Shown here: one piece after another, positions 53,901 to 61,647 of the stretch | Layout: each line of letters begins with the position of its first letter | Numbering within the stretch: the first letter of the stretch is position 1 | Origin: Saprospirales bacterium GYS_P2D | GTDB lineage: Bacteria > Bacteroidota > Bacteroidia > Chitinophagales > Saprospiraceae | DNA: 64,000 bases | Direction of reading: 5' to 3' | Assembly: GCA_009833045.1 (NCBI GenBank) | Contig: WUUP01000011.1 | Coordinates: forward strand, 62,001 to 126,000 | Position numbers and translations under genes: made by a program | The notes under the pieces: generated by a model | The model's input: only the letters and a program-made list of their open reading frames with translations | What the model was told of the DNA's origin: nothing | The model's database searches: none

Positions 53901-56173
53901 TTTCACCACAGATTCCTTTTTTGGTTCTACATGATCCACCAGGAGATCTGAGTTATAGCTACATGATCCAAGATTCCTCCTATCAGACTACTATGCGCTC
54001 ATCGATCAAAAGCGCAAACGAAAAAGGGACATGGGAGTATACACAACTAGGAGCAGCTTATTCACTGGGGATAAGTGCTGGGCCAATATCTGAGAGTATT
54101 GACCTGATAGGCATCATGTCAGAAGATGAAAGTATCAGTAGAACGGACAACACGGCTAAAATCACCGAGTCAGTGATTGAAATCAAATCATCTACCGAAT
54201 ACATGACATCAAATCTGCCGGATGCATCTGTGATAGGGGATGCCGGTGATATGTTCGTTGGTTTTGCTATGAATTTTTTGTACTCAGATACTGATAAATT
54301 GCAATTTGACAACGCTAACTGCCGAGTCGATTTAAACAAAGGCATAGTTTGGTCTCCAGATTCTATCAAAACTAAATTTGCTCTATATGGGTATGCAGTT
54401 GAAAGTGAAATCGTAACTCTAAGAGAAAAGGCAAACCAGATTCCTGATTCTGCAGGCTACTTTTTGAACCAGGCCAAAGTATGGGAAGATATGTTAAAAG
54501 ATAATGAGCTTACTAAGGCTAGAGTCATTGCCAATGCTGCTTATCAGAAAAAGGGCAATATAACTTTTCCAACAGGAGGAGGTACAGTAAAATATAGTGA
54601 AACGAGTATTCAATCTTCGACCAGCACAGTAGAGTTTTTGGTAGAGCTGGATACGATTGTTAATAAAGGTGGACAATGGGAAATCGCAGGCAGTGGAGAA
54701 TCCAATTCGAAGCTGACTCGTGTAAAGGTAGAAACAGGACGATCCAGAGACACAATTAGGCAAACAGAGGTGACAATAGGATATGCATTAGGAGATGATG
54801 ACTCTGTTGACCGATTTACTGTAGATATCTACGAGGATCCTAGATATGGCACACCGATATTCGTATCAAGAGGGTCGGAGACCAGCTGCCCATACGAAAA
54901 AGGATCAGTACCAATTGACCTATTTGAGTTATCATATGATACAGATTATCCTGCCAGTGCTACTGATATACCATCTGATCAAGGTGTAGCATTTGGATTC
55001 AAGATCAGAAATAACGGTAGATATTCGAGAACATATTTGATATCTAACGATATCCGATATAGTACAGGGGCTAAAGTAGAAATTGGTGATGGAAATGATA
55101 ATATCAGTCAAATCACTATTGCGCCTGGGGTAAGTGAGACAGTACAAGTAGTAGTAAGAAGAGAGACTGCGATCAATTCTAATATTTATAGTTTCCCTAA
55201 GATTAGAATAGTAGTCGAACCAGAGTGTACAGGACAGTTCTATGATCCTATTTTGACAGAAGAAATATTCTTCAGCGTTGACTTTAGGAGCACCTGTAGT
55301 ACTATCTCTTTAGTAGAGCCGTTTGATGGAGCTGTCGTGAATATTGAAAGTAACAATCTGCTACCTGTAGAAATGCGAGATTATGATATCACTAAGATAG
55401 ATGTTGTGACTCTACAGTATGCTAAAGCAGGTACAGGAGAATGGCTTTCATCTGGCACTATGGTATTTCCTGTAGCAGATCTACCTACAGGCGAAACAGG
55501 AAAGAGGCAAAATTGGAATCTCAATGAGATTATGACAGATGGTATATATGAAGTCAGACTAAAGGTAGTATGTCCATTAGGAGCTATAAAATATTCTGAA
55601 ATACGGACTATCATCATAGATCGTACTAAACCTATGGTGTTTGGTATTCCAGAACCTGTAGATGATATCTATGATCAAAGTGAGAATGATCAAATATCTA
55701 TAGATTTTGTTGAAAGCATCGTCTGCGGGGTCAATACATCTGCAGTCATAGTAGATCTGATCACAGGTGATACACTACAGACTAACACAACCTGTCAAAA
55801 TAGTAGGATCATCGTCACTCCATCAGCGATTTTAGCTAATCGGACTCCATCTGTTTATCGGGTGATTTTATCTGGATATACAGATAGTCATGATAATATG
55901 GGAGACGCAAAAAGCTGGGTATTTATAGTCGGTGATTTTAATGTGGAATTAGCTACTTGTTTACCAGACCTTGAGATTACCAATAATAATGATAATCAGG
56001 ATGCGATCAATGTATCTGTATATAAGGCGCTCTCGATTAAGTCCAATGGTACTATACCTGGATATGGTATAACGAGCTATAAAGCTCAGTCGGAAGTAGA
56101 ATTAGATGGAGGCTTTGAGGTCACTTCGGGTGGGCAATTTGAAGCGCTGATAGAAGCCTGTGAAGATAATTGA
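50936..56173 (+). CDS. Very large secreted multidomain protein with coathanger-like C-terminus
   Basis: About 1745 residues from ATG 50936, chosen because MKSILPFLLLLTLIFASE starts a signal peptide. An ATG 33 nt upstream is possible. Visible parts: a unique N-terminal domain with Trp/Tyr-rich sequence (30-240), a PPC-like beta domain (about 255-345, ending CPGTYYVIVEGYLNTTGTFK), Ig-like segments (350-540), two carboxypeptidase-regulatory-like domains (about 555-760), a long middle region I do not recognise (760-1560), and a C-terminal repeat KAQSEVELDGGFEVTSGGQF. That repeat resembles the Bacteroidota 3-coathanger stack. No CHU_C domain is present. Probably surface-located. It ends at a strong terminator. 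Confidence 0.85.
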   Translation: MKSILPFLLLLTLIFASEIYQPSIYAQVINDQINVHTTTRSFKRNEYWSNSNDGTMEPRWLLNWQNGSPYTITGNERFYDTEAYCFWSTHYDTAYHNFTMSTAQNLPFDALQNVIYMAWEDDDAGTLYNGQNTADRTAPCYPLNHEDEINSNRLGTYSFPIREEGDLPGIWRIRKPNQALLSHPPTTLVIPTSITFNTIWRYHYGYDVFNPLDFGELSNGMKTHVNRTQSVPDAVSSINYNHSNAWFGSGAQPSTDVTYKFVVTGSMKRVTISTDDNLTDFDTYLHLFWWPGSGSIRKIASNDDISTSPINRKSSITKDLCPGTYYVIVEGYLNTTGTFKLSVTSNNSPSEALAAGEITSLNAQVCEGQTNPTLNNETAAFVINGDIGDASNPAISYIWQKKVGNNSFENLLEENSSSLSTTGTMGTEDIVFRRQAMYCGVTSGWAYDTIHYLVGSADGGEIALSDGNTIPEGFDPGSFSSVVDATTDPAPAMYEWYSSINNGASFIKIEGATDASYDSGNLDQTTIFKRRASNACGSQYDDSNEIKVTVIPANGAVRGKVVAPALPGQTEVGIENVEVCAIPLDTATIVHLYGKCDTTDMSGSYFIRDLYYGSSSALFKITAQYEDHDIRINNIPTSDSTQEVILSSSTPQIANFVDHTVYSISGNVYQEFTQNATTSTHGLNGVVVKVYAQGDLNTVIGMDTTKHIPGGNNYGDYGIIVPTAGNYTIIAEYIDDDTGAAHTFDPPMRTVNVTQNVMDIDFKDTSTEHLVGYLGASCNRPLGGAVQIRVYQNADIGGFSAFFDVQESFNLTLPAREYLVEVTEDLYIDLSSEYESSRVKDQLGKFSYSTDISFDSDSSLYIYYHPAVIVELEGIPALTSCEAYPFSLLEQGKEYPDFKIKVWEGPKANNCQLDEGEVVISTDGFQKTIPVLNGKVDYLLIGGQPIIQAPHTARLMVLAKDFRSNDSDSKYFDFLVQGEKAIGEKKITVSPQIPFLVLHDPPGDLSYSYMIQDSSYQTTMRSSIKSANEKGTWEYTQLGAAYSLGISAGPISESIDLIGIMSEDESISRTDNTAKITESVIEIKSSTEYMTSNLPDASVIGDAGDMFVGFAMNFLYSDTDKLQFDNANCRVDLNKGIVWSPDSIKTKFALYGYAVESEIVTLREKANQIPDSAGYFLNQAKVWEDMLKDNELTKARVIANAAYQKKGNITFPTGGGTVKYSETSIQSSTSTVEFLVELDTIVNKGGQWEIAGSGESNSKLTRVKVETGRSRDTIRQTEVTIGYALGDDDSVDRFTVDIYEDPRYGTPIFVSRGSETSCPYEKGSVPIDLFELSYDTDYPASATDIPSDQGVAFGFKIRNNGRYSRTYLISNDIRYSTGAKVEIGDGNDNISQITIAPGVSETVQVVVRRETAINSNIYSFPKIRIVVEPECTGQFYDPILTEEIFFSVDFRSTCSTISLVEPFDGAVVNIESNNLLPVEMRDYDITKIDVVTLQYAKAGTGEWLSSGTMVFPVADLPTGETGKRQNWNLNEIMTDGIYEVRLKVVCPLGAIKYSEIRTIIIDRTKPMVFGIPEPVDDIYDQSENDQISIDFVESIVCGVNTSAVIVDLITGDTLQTNTTCQNSRIIVTPSAILANRTPSVYRVILSGYTDSHDNMGDAKSWVFIVGDFNVELATCLPDLEITNNNDNQDAINVSVYKALSIKSNGTIPGYGITSYKAQSEVELDGGFEVTSGGQFEALIEACEDN

Positions 56174-56178
56174 GAAAT

Positions 56179-56215
56179 AAAAAGGAGATTGTGAAGTGAT
56201 CACAATCTCCTTTTT
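56179..56215. terminator. Bidirectional terminator after the large secreted protein
   Basis: aaaaaggagattgtga and tcacaatctccttttt form a perfect 16-bp stem around agtga. The A5/T5 ends let it work in both directions, between convergent stops at 56173 and 56243. Confidence 0.9.
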
Positions 56216-56242
56216 AGAATTTATTCTGATTCCTTATTTCAA

Positions 56243-56677
56243 TTAAAACCAACTACCTCCAAGCTCAGCTCTGAATGGCCAAGGAATCGCTGCCAAAATG
56301 ATAATTAGAGCTATCAGATTGAATATGAACAGTGTCTTATATCGCTGTGGTGCAGGCTGTCTCTTTCCTTTGGAGTAGCCGATCGTCACGAGCACAGCAG
56401 CGATGATCATCATCAGGATGTGCTCCATCCCATAAAATCGAAGAACAGCTGACTGCATCATGCCCTCGACATGCTGCACCTTTGGACTGATGAAATAGAG
56501 TACTAATCCTATCAATGTCTGGACATGGACAGCGATCAGATTAAACAAGAATGGTTGCTTTGCTTCTGTGGTGTCTTTCTTTGACATTTTTTGATAGGCA
56601 GCGACGATCGCTGCGATCAATAGGGCTAACACGATCCATCTAAGACCGGAGTGTGAGTGCTTTAGCATGCTATACAT
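56243..56677 (-). CDS. Four-TM membrane protein with conserved His, cytochrome b-like
   Basis: A 144-residue protein with four hydrophobic helices (about residues 12-28, 44-62, 80-98 and 112-132). Histidines sit at or in the helices: LKHSHSGLRW, IAVHVQTLIG and GMEHILMM. This pattern suggests haem binding. Related small Bacteroidota proteins are often labelled cytochrome B-like without proof. It could start at Met4 instead. It lies downstream of kynU on the same strand with a 40-bp gap, so the two may be co-transcribed, though no functional link is known. Confidence 0.7.
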   Translation of the reverse strand: MYSMLKHSHSGLRWIVLALLIAAIVAAYQKMSKKDTTEAKQPFLFNLIAVHVQTLIGLVLYFISPKVQHVEGMMQSAVLRFYGMEHILMMIIAAVLVTIGYSKGKRQPAPQRYKTLFIFNLIALIIILAAIPWPFRAELGGSWF

Positions 56678-56717
56678 AGACTGTTGTTTTTGTTGTATTT
56701 GAGTGTGAAAATAGACT

Positions 56718-57974
56718 TTATTCTTGGATCAGCTTTCGCAGTATATCAGCGAAGCGTACGATCTCTTCATAAGTATTGTATAGAGGAACAGGCGATATCC
56801 TGATTATGTTGGGCTCTCGCCAGTCACAGATGACATTCGCTTGGATCAGCTGTGAGAATAGTGCTTTGTCAGCTCCCTTAATAGCAAGCGATGTCTGACA
56901 TCCTCGCTGATCAAAGTCACCGGGAGTGATCACGGTGATCTGATCACCGATCTGGTCGGCGATACTATCCAGCAGGAGTGCCGTCATCTGCTCACTCTTA
57001 GCTCTCAGCTGTGCGATAGATGTACTATCAAATAGTGCTAATGACGCTTTGATGGCTGCTATAGAGAGTAGAGGTGGTGTGCTCATCACCCATGCCTCTG
57101 CGCCTATACTCGGGTCAAAATGATCTCGCATGAGGAATCTCGTAGACTTCTTATTGCCCCACCAACCTTCTAATCGGTGGATGCTTTCATCATGATGATA
57201 TCGCTCATGTACATAGAGCCCACCGATGGCTCCAGGCCCTGAGTTGAGATACTTATAGTTGCACCACGCTGCGAAGTCTACTCCCCATTCATGTAGAGAG
57301 AGAGGAGCATTACCCACAGCATGAGCCAGGTCAAATCCCACTCGACAGCCCTGTGCATGTCCCCACTGAGTGATCTGCTGCGTGGGGAGGAGTTGCCCAG
57401 AGATATAGTTGACCCCACCGAGTAGGATCACTGCTGTCGTCTGTCCGTGCTCAGCTATCGTCTCTTTGATAGAGGCCACAGAGAGGATGTGATGGTCATC
57501 ATTATCGATCTCGATGATAGCATCAGCAGGATCGTAGCCATGGAGGCGTACCTGCGACTGGATGATATATTGATCTGAGGGAAAGGCATCTTTCTCCATG
57601 ATGATTTTATATCGATCAGGTGTCGGTTGATAAAACGAGCTGAGGAGTAGCTGTAAATTGACCGAGAGAGTATTAGCGATGGCCACTTCCGTGGAATGTG
57701 CTCCTATGATGCGACCTATGGAGTCTTTCAGGCGATCGGTATAGTCGATCCATGGCGTCTTTCCCTCAAACCATGCCTCCACTCCCAGCGTACTCCACTG
57801 TGTGAGTATCGCCTGGATCTCTTGCTGTGCTGTTTTTGGCTGCAGACCGAGAGAGTTGCCACAGAAATATATCTGTGGATTTCCGTCTTTATCTTTTGGG
57901 AGTAGAAACTGCTCTCGATATGATCGAAGTGGGTCGTTATTATCGAGCTGAAGGGCTTTTTCGAGATTTTTCAT
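56718..57974 (-). CDS. kynU: Kynureninase
   Basis: PLP-dependent hydrolase that cleaves kynurenine to anthranilate and alanine, or 3-hydroxykynurenine to 3-hydroxyanthranilate. The 418 residues include the family's YFCGNSLGLQPKTAQ near residue 31, SVNLQLLLSSFYQPT near 104, VGFDLAHAVGNAPL (PLP-ring Asp and His, near 212), and the PLP Lys in WCNYKYLNSGPGAIGG (near 240). No other kynurenine-pathway genes are in the window, so it cannot be told whether it serves tryptophan breakdown or NAD synthesis. Confidence 0.95.
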   Translation of the reverse strand: MKNLEKALQLDNNDPLRSYREQFLLPKDKDGNPQIYFCGNSLGLQPKTAQQEIQAILTQWSTLGVEAWFEGKTPWIDYTDRLKDSIGRIIGAHSTEVAIANTLSVNLQLLLSSFYQPTPDRYKIIMEKDAFPSDQYIIQSQVRLHGYDPADAIIEIDNDDHHILSVASIKETIAEHGQTTAVILLGGVNYISGQLLPTQQITQWGHAQGCRVGFDLAHAVGNAPLSLHEWGVDFAAWCNYKYLNSGPGAIGGLYVHERYHHDESIHRLEGWWGNKKSTRFLMRDHFDPSIGAEAWVMSTPPLLSIAAIKASLALFDSTSIAQLRAKSEQMTALLLDSIADQIGDQITVITPGDFDQRGCQTSLAIKGADKALFSQLIQANVICDWREPNIIRISPVPLYNTYEEIVRFADILRKLIQE

Positions 57975-58046
57975 TCTTTATCTATCTACGGATGGCCAAA
58001 AATGTTGCGAAAAATTGGAAGATTATAATTAATCTCATATTATAGC

Positions 58047-58070
58047 AGTGTATTAGTATGATAGTACACT
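58047..58070. promoter_or_regulatory. YtrA-like operator of the ABC/GntR operon
   Basis: agtgta (58047-58052) and tacact (58065-58070) form a perfect inverted repeat with a 12-nt spacer, ending 11 bp before the ATG of the ABC gene. From memory, Bacillus YtrA binds AGTGTA-N13-TACACT. The operon encodes its own YtrA-type GntR protein, which supports autoregulation. Confidence 0.65.
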
Positions 58071-58081
58071 AAAACATAGTT

Positions 58082-58942
58082 ATGATTGAGATTACAGATT
58101 TAGGATTTCATTATACTCCTCGGGCTCCTATCCTGCGGGGAGTGACTACTCAGCTGCGAGGTGGTATGATATATGGTCTTTTAGGCAAGAATGGAGCTGG
58201 AAAGACCACCTTCCTCAAGATTATTATGGGCCTACTCAGACCTAATTCAGGAGAGATAAGGGTGAAGGGATATAATCCAACACGTCGGCAGACGGCCTTT
58301 TTGAGCTCTATTTTTTATGTGCCAGAGGATCCTTTTTTTCCTTCGGGATCATTGAGACGATTTGTGCAGAGTTATGGCCCATTTTATCCATCATTCAGCA
58401 AGGCTTTATTTTTTGAGCTCTTAGAGATATTTGAGGTAGATAGATCTGTATCATTTTCTTCGATCTCTTTTGGCCAGCGCAAGAAAGCTTTTATCGCCTT
58501 TGCGATCGCCTGTCAGACGAACATCATCGTCATGGATGAGCCGACTAATGGTCTCGATATCCCCTCTAAGCGTCAATTCAGAAAAGTCATCAATCATGTC
58601 ATCAATGATAGTCGGCTGATGATCATCTCCTCTCACCAGATACGTGATCTGCACAGTCTTATAGATGCCGTGATCATGGTAGATGAGGGTGAGATATTGA
58701 TAGATCATAGCTTGCCAGAGATTGAGGAGTGTCTACGCTTTGAGGTATTTCGCTCGGAGCCAGGGGATGAGGATCTGCTCTACTATGAGCGAGTACCAGG
58801 AGGGTATCTCGGGGTGAGAGCCGGGAGATATGATCACAGCTCGCTGGAGATCGATCTCGAGATATTATTCAATGCTACACTGGATCGAAGAGATCATATG
58901 AAAGTATTACTTCACAAAACTCAAGACTATGCTCAGGCTTAA
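58082..58942 (+). CDS. ABC transporter ATP-binding protein
   Basis: A 286-residue ATPase with Walker A GLLGKNGAGKTTFLKI (near residue 33), a signature motif in divergent form SFGQRKKAFIAFA (near 127) and Walker B NIIVMDEPTNGLD (near 146). The H-loop is in MIISSHQIRDL. The C-terminal 70 residues form an extra domain as in YtrB/antibiotic-type exporters. It overlaps the permease gene by 14 nt. With the GntR regulator and matching operator it forms a YtrA-type operon, a class that responds to cell-envelope antibiotics in Firmicutes. The substrate here is unknown. Confidence 0.93.
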   Translation: MIEITDLGFHYTPRAPILRGVTTQLRGGMIYGLLGKNGAGKTTFLKIIMGLLRPNSGEIRVKGYNPTRRQTAFLSSIFYVPEDPFFPSGSLRRFVQSYGPFYPSFSKALFFELLEIFEVDRSVSFSSISFGQRKKAFIAFAIACQTNIIVMDEPTNGLDIPSKRQFRKVINHVINDSRLMIISSHQIRDLHSLIDAVIMVDEGEILIDHSLPEIEECLRFEVFRSEPGDEDLLYYERVPGGYLGVRAGRYDHSSLEIDLEILFNATLDRRDHMKVLLHKTQDYAQA

Positions 58943-59822
58943 TACTCATATGCGCAGAGTAGGGTGGCTGATGACTACTGAGATGCTGTATAAGTGGCGG
59001 CAGCTCCTATTAGTTTTTGGGATCGGTTTTGCACTGCTGATGTTATACTATTTAGTGCCAGCATTTAGTATCTCCGACTTGATCAGAGGCCTGACTAATC
59101 CTAATACTACCTTTAATTTTTCCAGCAGTCGGACTATTTATTCTGTAGGTAGAGCATTTATTAATGTGCCAGACTCCTATGGACTGCTAAAATATCATAT
59201 CACCTACTTCCCATTGGCTTTATATGGCATTGGACTATTGTTTAATAGTATCTTATTCAGCGAGTATGGAGACACAATGTCCCGTCGCTTTCATTTGAGT
59301 TTACCTGCTTCCATCCCTGAGAAGTGGGGAGCGAAGGTCATATTATCCTTAGTCGTATTTCCCCTCGCTTTTTTATTGCTTTATCAGTTGTATGCATTGA
59401 TTACTTATCAGTGGGGGGCTTTGAGGGGGATGAATTATGTGAGACTATCGCTGCTGGATCCTCTGCTGTGGCATCATGTGGGATACTACTTGCTGTATGG
59501 AGGCATCTTCTTTGGGTTAGCATCCTGCTTTAAGAAGTATGGAATTGTCAAAGTTGTACTATTTTTCATCGGTATTCGCTTAGCGACGAGCATTCTCATG
59601 AGTATCATCATGATCATATTATTGCCTGATTTTGATACAGATCAGTTGAGCGATTTTTTCTCCTTATCAGGGTATCGCTCCTTTGTCTTTGACAATGAGC
59701 ATAGCTTTAAAGAAGGATTTATTTCGCACAATTTACTCCTATCTAATCCTTGGATACTTGGCGTAGTTGCGATACTCAGTTTGATATTGAGCTATCTGAA
59801 GTATCAAGAATTAGAGGCATAA
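58929..59822 (+). CDS. ABC transporter permease
   Basis: A 297-residue membrane protein with about six hydrophobic helices (near residues 20-40, 95-112, 135-155, 180-200, 210-232 and 270-290). This is the layout of ABC-2-type permeases paired with single ATPases. No sequence signature identifies the substrate. It overlaps the ATPase gene by 14 nt and is followed at 13 nt by the GntR regulator, so the three are co-transcribed and the permease most likely works with that ATPase as an exporter. Confidence 0.85.
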   Translation: MLRLNTHMRRVGWLMTTEMLYKWRQLLLVFGIGFALLMLYYLVPAFSISDLIRGLTNPNTTFNFSSSRTIYSVGRAFINVPDSYGLLKYHITYFPLALYGIGLLFNSILFSEYGDTMSRRFHLSLPASIPEKWGAKVILSLVVFPLAFLLLYQLYALITYQWGALRGMNYVRLSLLDPLLWHHVGYYLLYGGIFFGLASCFKKYGIVKVVLFFIGIRLATSILMSIIMIILLPDFDTDQLSDFFSLSGYRSFVFDNEHSFKEGFISHNLLLSNPWILGVVAILSLILSYLKYQELEA

Positions 59823-59835
59823 CGAAATATATTTA

Positions 59836-60192
59836 ATGGATTTTTTTGAGAGTAAGTCAATATATCTGCAGATAGCTGATCATCTGATCGATCAGATCCT
59901 ATCGGGTGAGCGGGTAGCGGGAGATCGGATGGCATCTGTGAGGGAGCTGGCAGCTGCACTCGAGGTGAATGCTAATACGGTAGTAAAGACTTATTCATTT
60001 TTGACAGATCTCTCGTTGATAAAAATGCAACGGGGAGTAGGCTATTTCGTGACGGACGAAGCTCCAGAGAAAGCGAAGCTATACCGCAAGGAAGAATTAT
60101 TGAATGAGGATGTACCGAGACTCCTGCAAAAACTCAAACCACTCGGCCTATCTATCGATGACTTATTAAAGGAATATCATGCTAAAAACTAA
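59836..60192 (+). CDS. GntR family regulator, YtrA subfamily
   Basis: A 118-residue protein with a winged-helix GntR domain: SIYLQIADHLIDQILSGERV, then SVRELAAALEVNANTVVKTY (recognition helix near residues 37-56) and RGVGYFVTD. The short helical tail (about 75-118) without a large effector domain places it in the YtrA subfamily. It is encoded within the ABC operon and overlaps the next gene by 14 nt. The AGTGTA-N12-TACACT repeat ahead of the operon is its probable target, so it should repress its own operon until an envelope signal appears. Confidence 0.92.
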   Translation: MDFFESKSIYLQIADHLIDQILSGERVAGDRMASVRELAAALEVNANTVVKTYSFLTDLSLIKMQRGVGYFVTDEAPEKAKLYRKEELLNEDVPRLLQKLKPLGLSIDDLLKEYHAKN

Positions 60193-61093
60193 AAGCTCTA
60201 TACTCATAGCTATCTGCACGGTGATGTTTTTTCTATCTATTGCCGCTTTTGGGATTCATGTCAAAAATCATGTAGTACCTAAAGAACCAGCTTTGATAAA
60301 ACGAGGGGTAGACATACTCAAAGGAGAGGCTGTTAAGGATTCAATGTCATTTGAGTATTCTCATCTTCATGTGACCTTCCCAGAGGTGATGATCGATGGG
60401 AGGATGTCAGGAGTAGTGCATATGGAGGGTATCGATACAGCGTATTCTGCAGTCCAGATAGAGAGTCGTAATGATACACTCTATGTCAGCTATAAAAATG
60501 ACATGGTCAATAAACCAATAGGTGGCAATGCCGAAGTCGCTATAGATATACATGTCGGAGGTAAGGGGCTACAATCCATCACAGTGACAGATGAGGGTAG
60601 TATCAAAACTCCTCTCCGTGCTAAAGGCGCCGATAAGGAAGGGAATATCATCTACCCTCAGGAAAAGCTCGATCGATATACATTGTATTTTGAAAAGTTA
60701 GATCTGATGCTGAGTGGATTTGCTGGGGGCTATCAGACGGCACCAGAAAATGGAAATGTACACCTGCTGTTAGACGGACGAGAGCTAAATGTAAAAGTGG
60801 AAGATCAAAAAGGTATGGGAGGTAGCGTACTGAGAGGCAAGGTAGATGAGATCAATGTCGTACACACTGATGGCTCTATGAACCTGGATGCTCAGCATGT
60901 AGAAGCCAAGGTAGTCCGGATCAATCAGGACAAAAACAAAAGTAGAGGAGTGTATGGACATGCATTTTTCAATGTGTCAGACTCTCTTTATTGCAATCTC
61001 TATAGTACTTTGGACGTATACTACAGCGGTGATCCTGTAGTCAAAAAAGTAGAAACTAAAGAAGGTAGAGTAGTCCATGTCTCCAAAGATTAA
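60179..61093 (+). CDS. Anchored beta-rich protein, DUF2807 (GIN)-like
   Basis: A 304-residue protein with an N-terminal membrane segment (ILIAICTVMFFLSIAAFGIH, about residues 8-27) and a beta-rich body. The body has alternating short hydrophobic strands such as DTLYVSYKNDM and VAIDIHVGGKGLQSITVTDE, which resemble the right-handed beta-helix GIN/DUF2807 domain of Bacteroidota envelope proteins. Its start lies inside the GntR gene (14-nt overlap) and its end overlaps the GNAT gene by 17 nt. The coupling suggests it belongs to the ABC/GntR envelope-response operon. The activity is unknown. Confidence 0.75.
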   Translation: MLKTKSSILIAICTVMFFLSIAAFGIHVKNHVVPKEPALIKRGVDILKGEAVKDSMSFEYSHLHVTFPEVMIDGRMSGVVHMEGIDTAYSAVQIESRNDTLYVSYKNDMVNKPIGGNAEVAIDIHVGGKGLQSITVTDEGSIKTPLRAKGADKEGNIIYPQEKLDRYTLYFEKLDLMLSGFAGGYQTAPENGNVHLLLDGRELNVKVEDQKGMGGSVLRGKVDEINVVHTDGSMNLDAQHVEAKVVRINQDKNKSRGVYGHAFFNVSDSLYCNLYSTLDVYYSGDPVVKKVETKEGRVVHVSKD

Positions 61094-61637
61094 TATTCGC
61101 CAAAGCAAGGACATAAGCGATATCAAAGGTATCAGCAGACTGCAGCAAGCTAATCTCGCTAAGCATATCTCGGCAGATGAGGCACGAGAGCAGGGATTCG
61201 TCACCTGTGACCATACTGTCGAAATGCTCGATCGGATGAGTCGTCCACATCCGCATATCATAGCTGTGGACGAGGACAGAGTGGTGGGATACGCATTGAC
61301 GATGATGGAGTCGCTGCGAGACGAGGTGCCAGAGATAGTGCCTATGTTTGCTCAGATCGATGTAGAGATGGAGCGTAGAGAGTGGCATGATCGGAGCTAT
61401 TTAGTCATGGGTCAGGTATGCGTAGCTAAGAGTCATAGAGGTCAGGGAGTATTCTATCAGCTATATGATGAGATGAAGACGCAGATGGCTGGTCACTTTG
61501 ATCTGATCATCACTGAGATCTCAGCACATAATACTCGCTCCCTAAGGGCCCATGAGAAGCAGGGATTCAAAGTAATGAAAGAGTATGTAGCTCCCGACGG
61601 ACACCCTTGGGTGATCGTTTCTTGGGATTGGTCGTAA
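61077..61637 (+). CDS. GNAT family N-acetyltransferase
   Basis: A 186-residue acetyltransferase. The acetyl-CoA-binding motif A is in LVMGQVCVAKSHRGQGVFYQ (about residues 104-123), with the R/Q-x-x-G-x-G/A pattern as HRGQGV. The following EISAHNTRSLRAHEKQGFKV is the typical motif B region. The substrate is unknown. It overlaps the previous gene by 17 nt, so it is translationally coupled to the end of the ABC/GntR operon, although a functional link is not established. It converges on the alanine symporter gene with a 10-bp gap. Confidence 0.9.
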   Translation: MSPKINIRQSKDISDIKGISRLQQANLAKHISADEAREQGFVTCDHTVEMLDRMSRPHPHIIAVDEDRVVGYALTMMESLRDEVPEIVPMFAQIDVEMERREWHDRSYLVMGQVCVAKSHRGQGVFYQLYDEMKTQMAGHFDLIITEISAHNTRSLRAHEKQGFKVMKEYVAPDGHPWVIVSWDWS

Positions 61638-61647
61638 TCTGGCAAGA

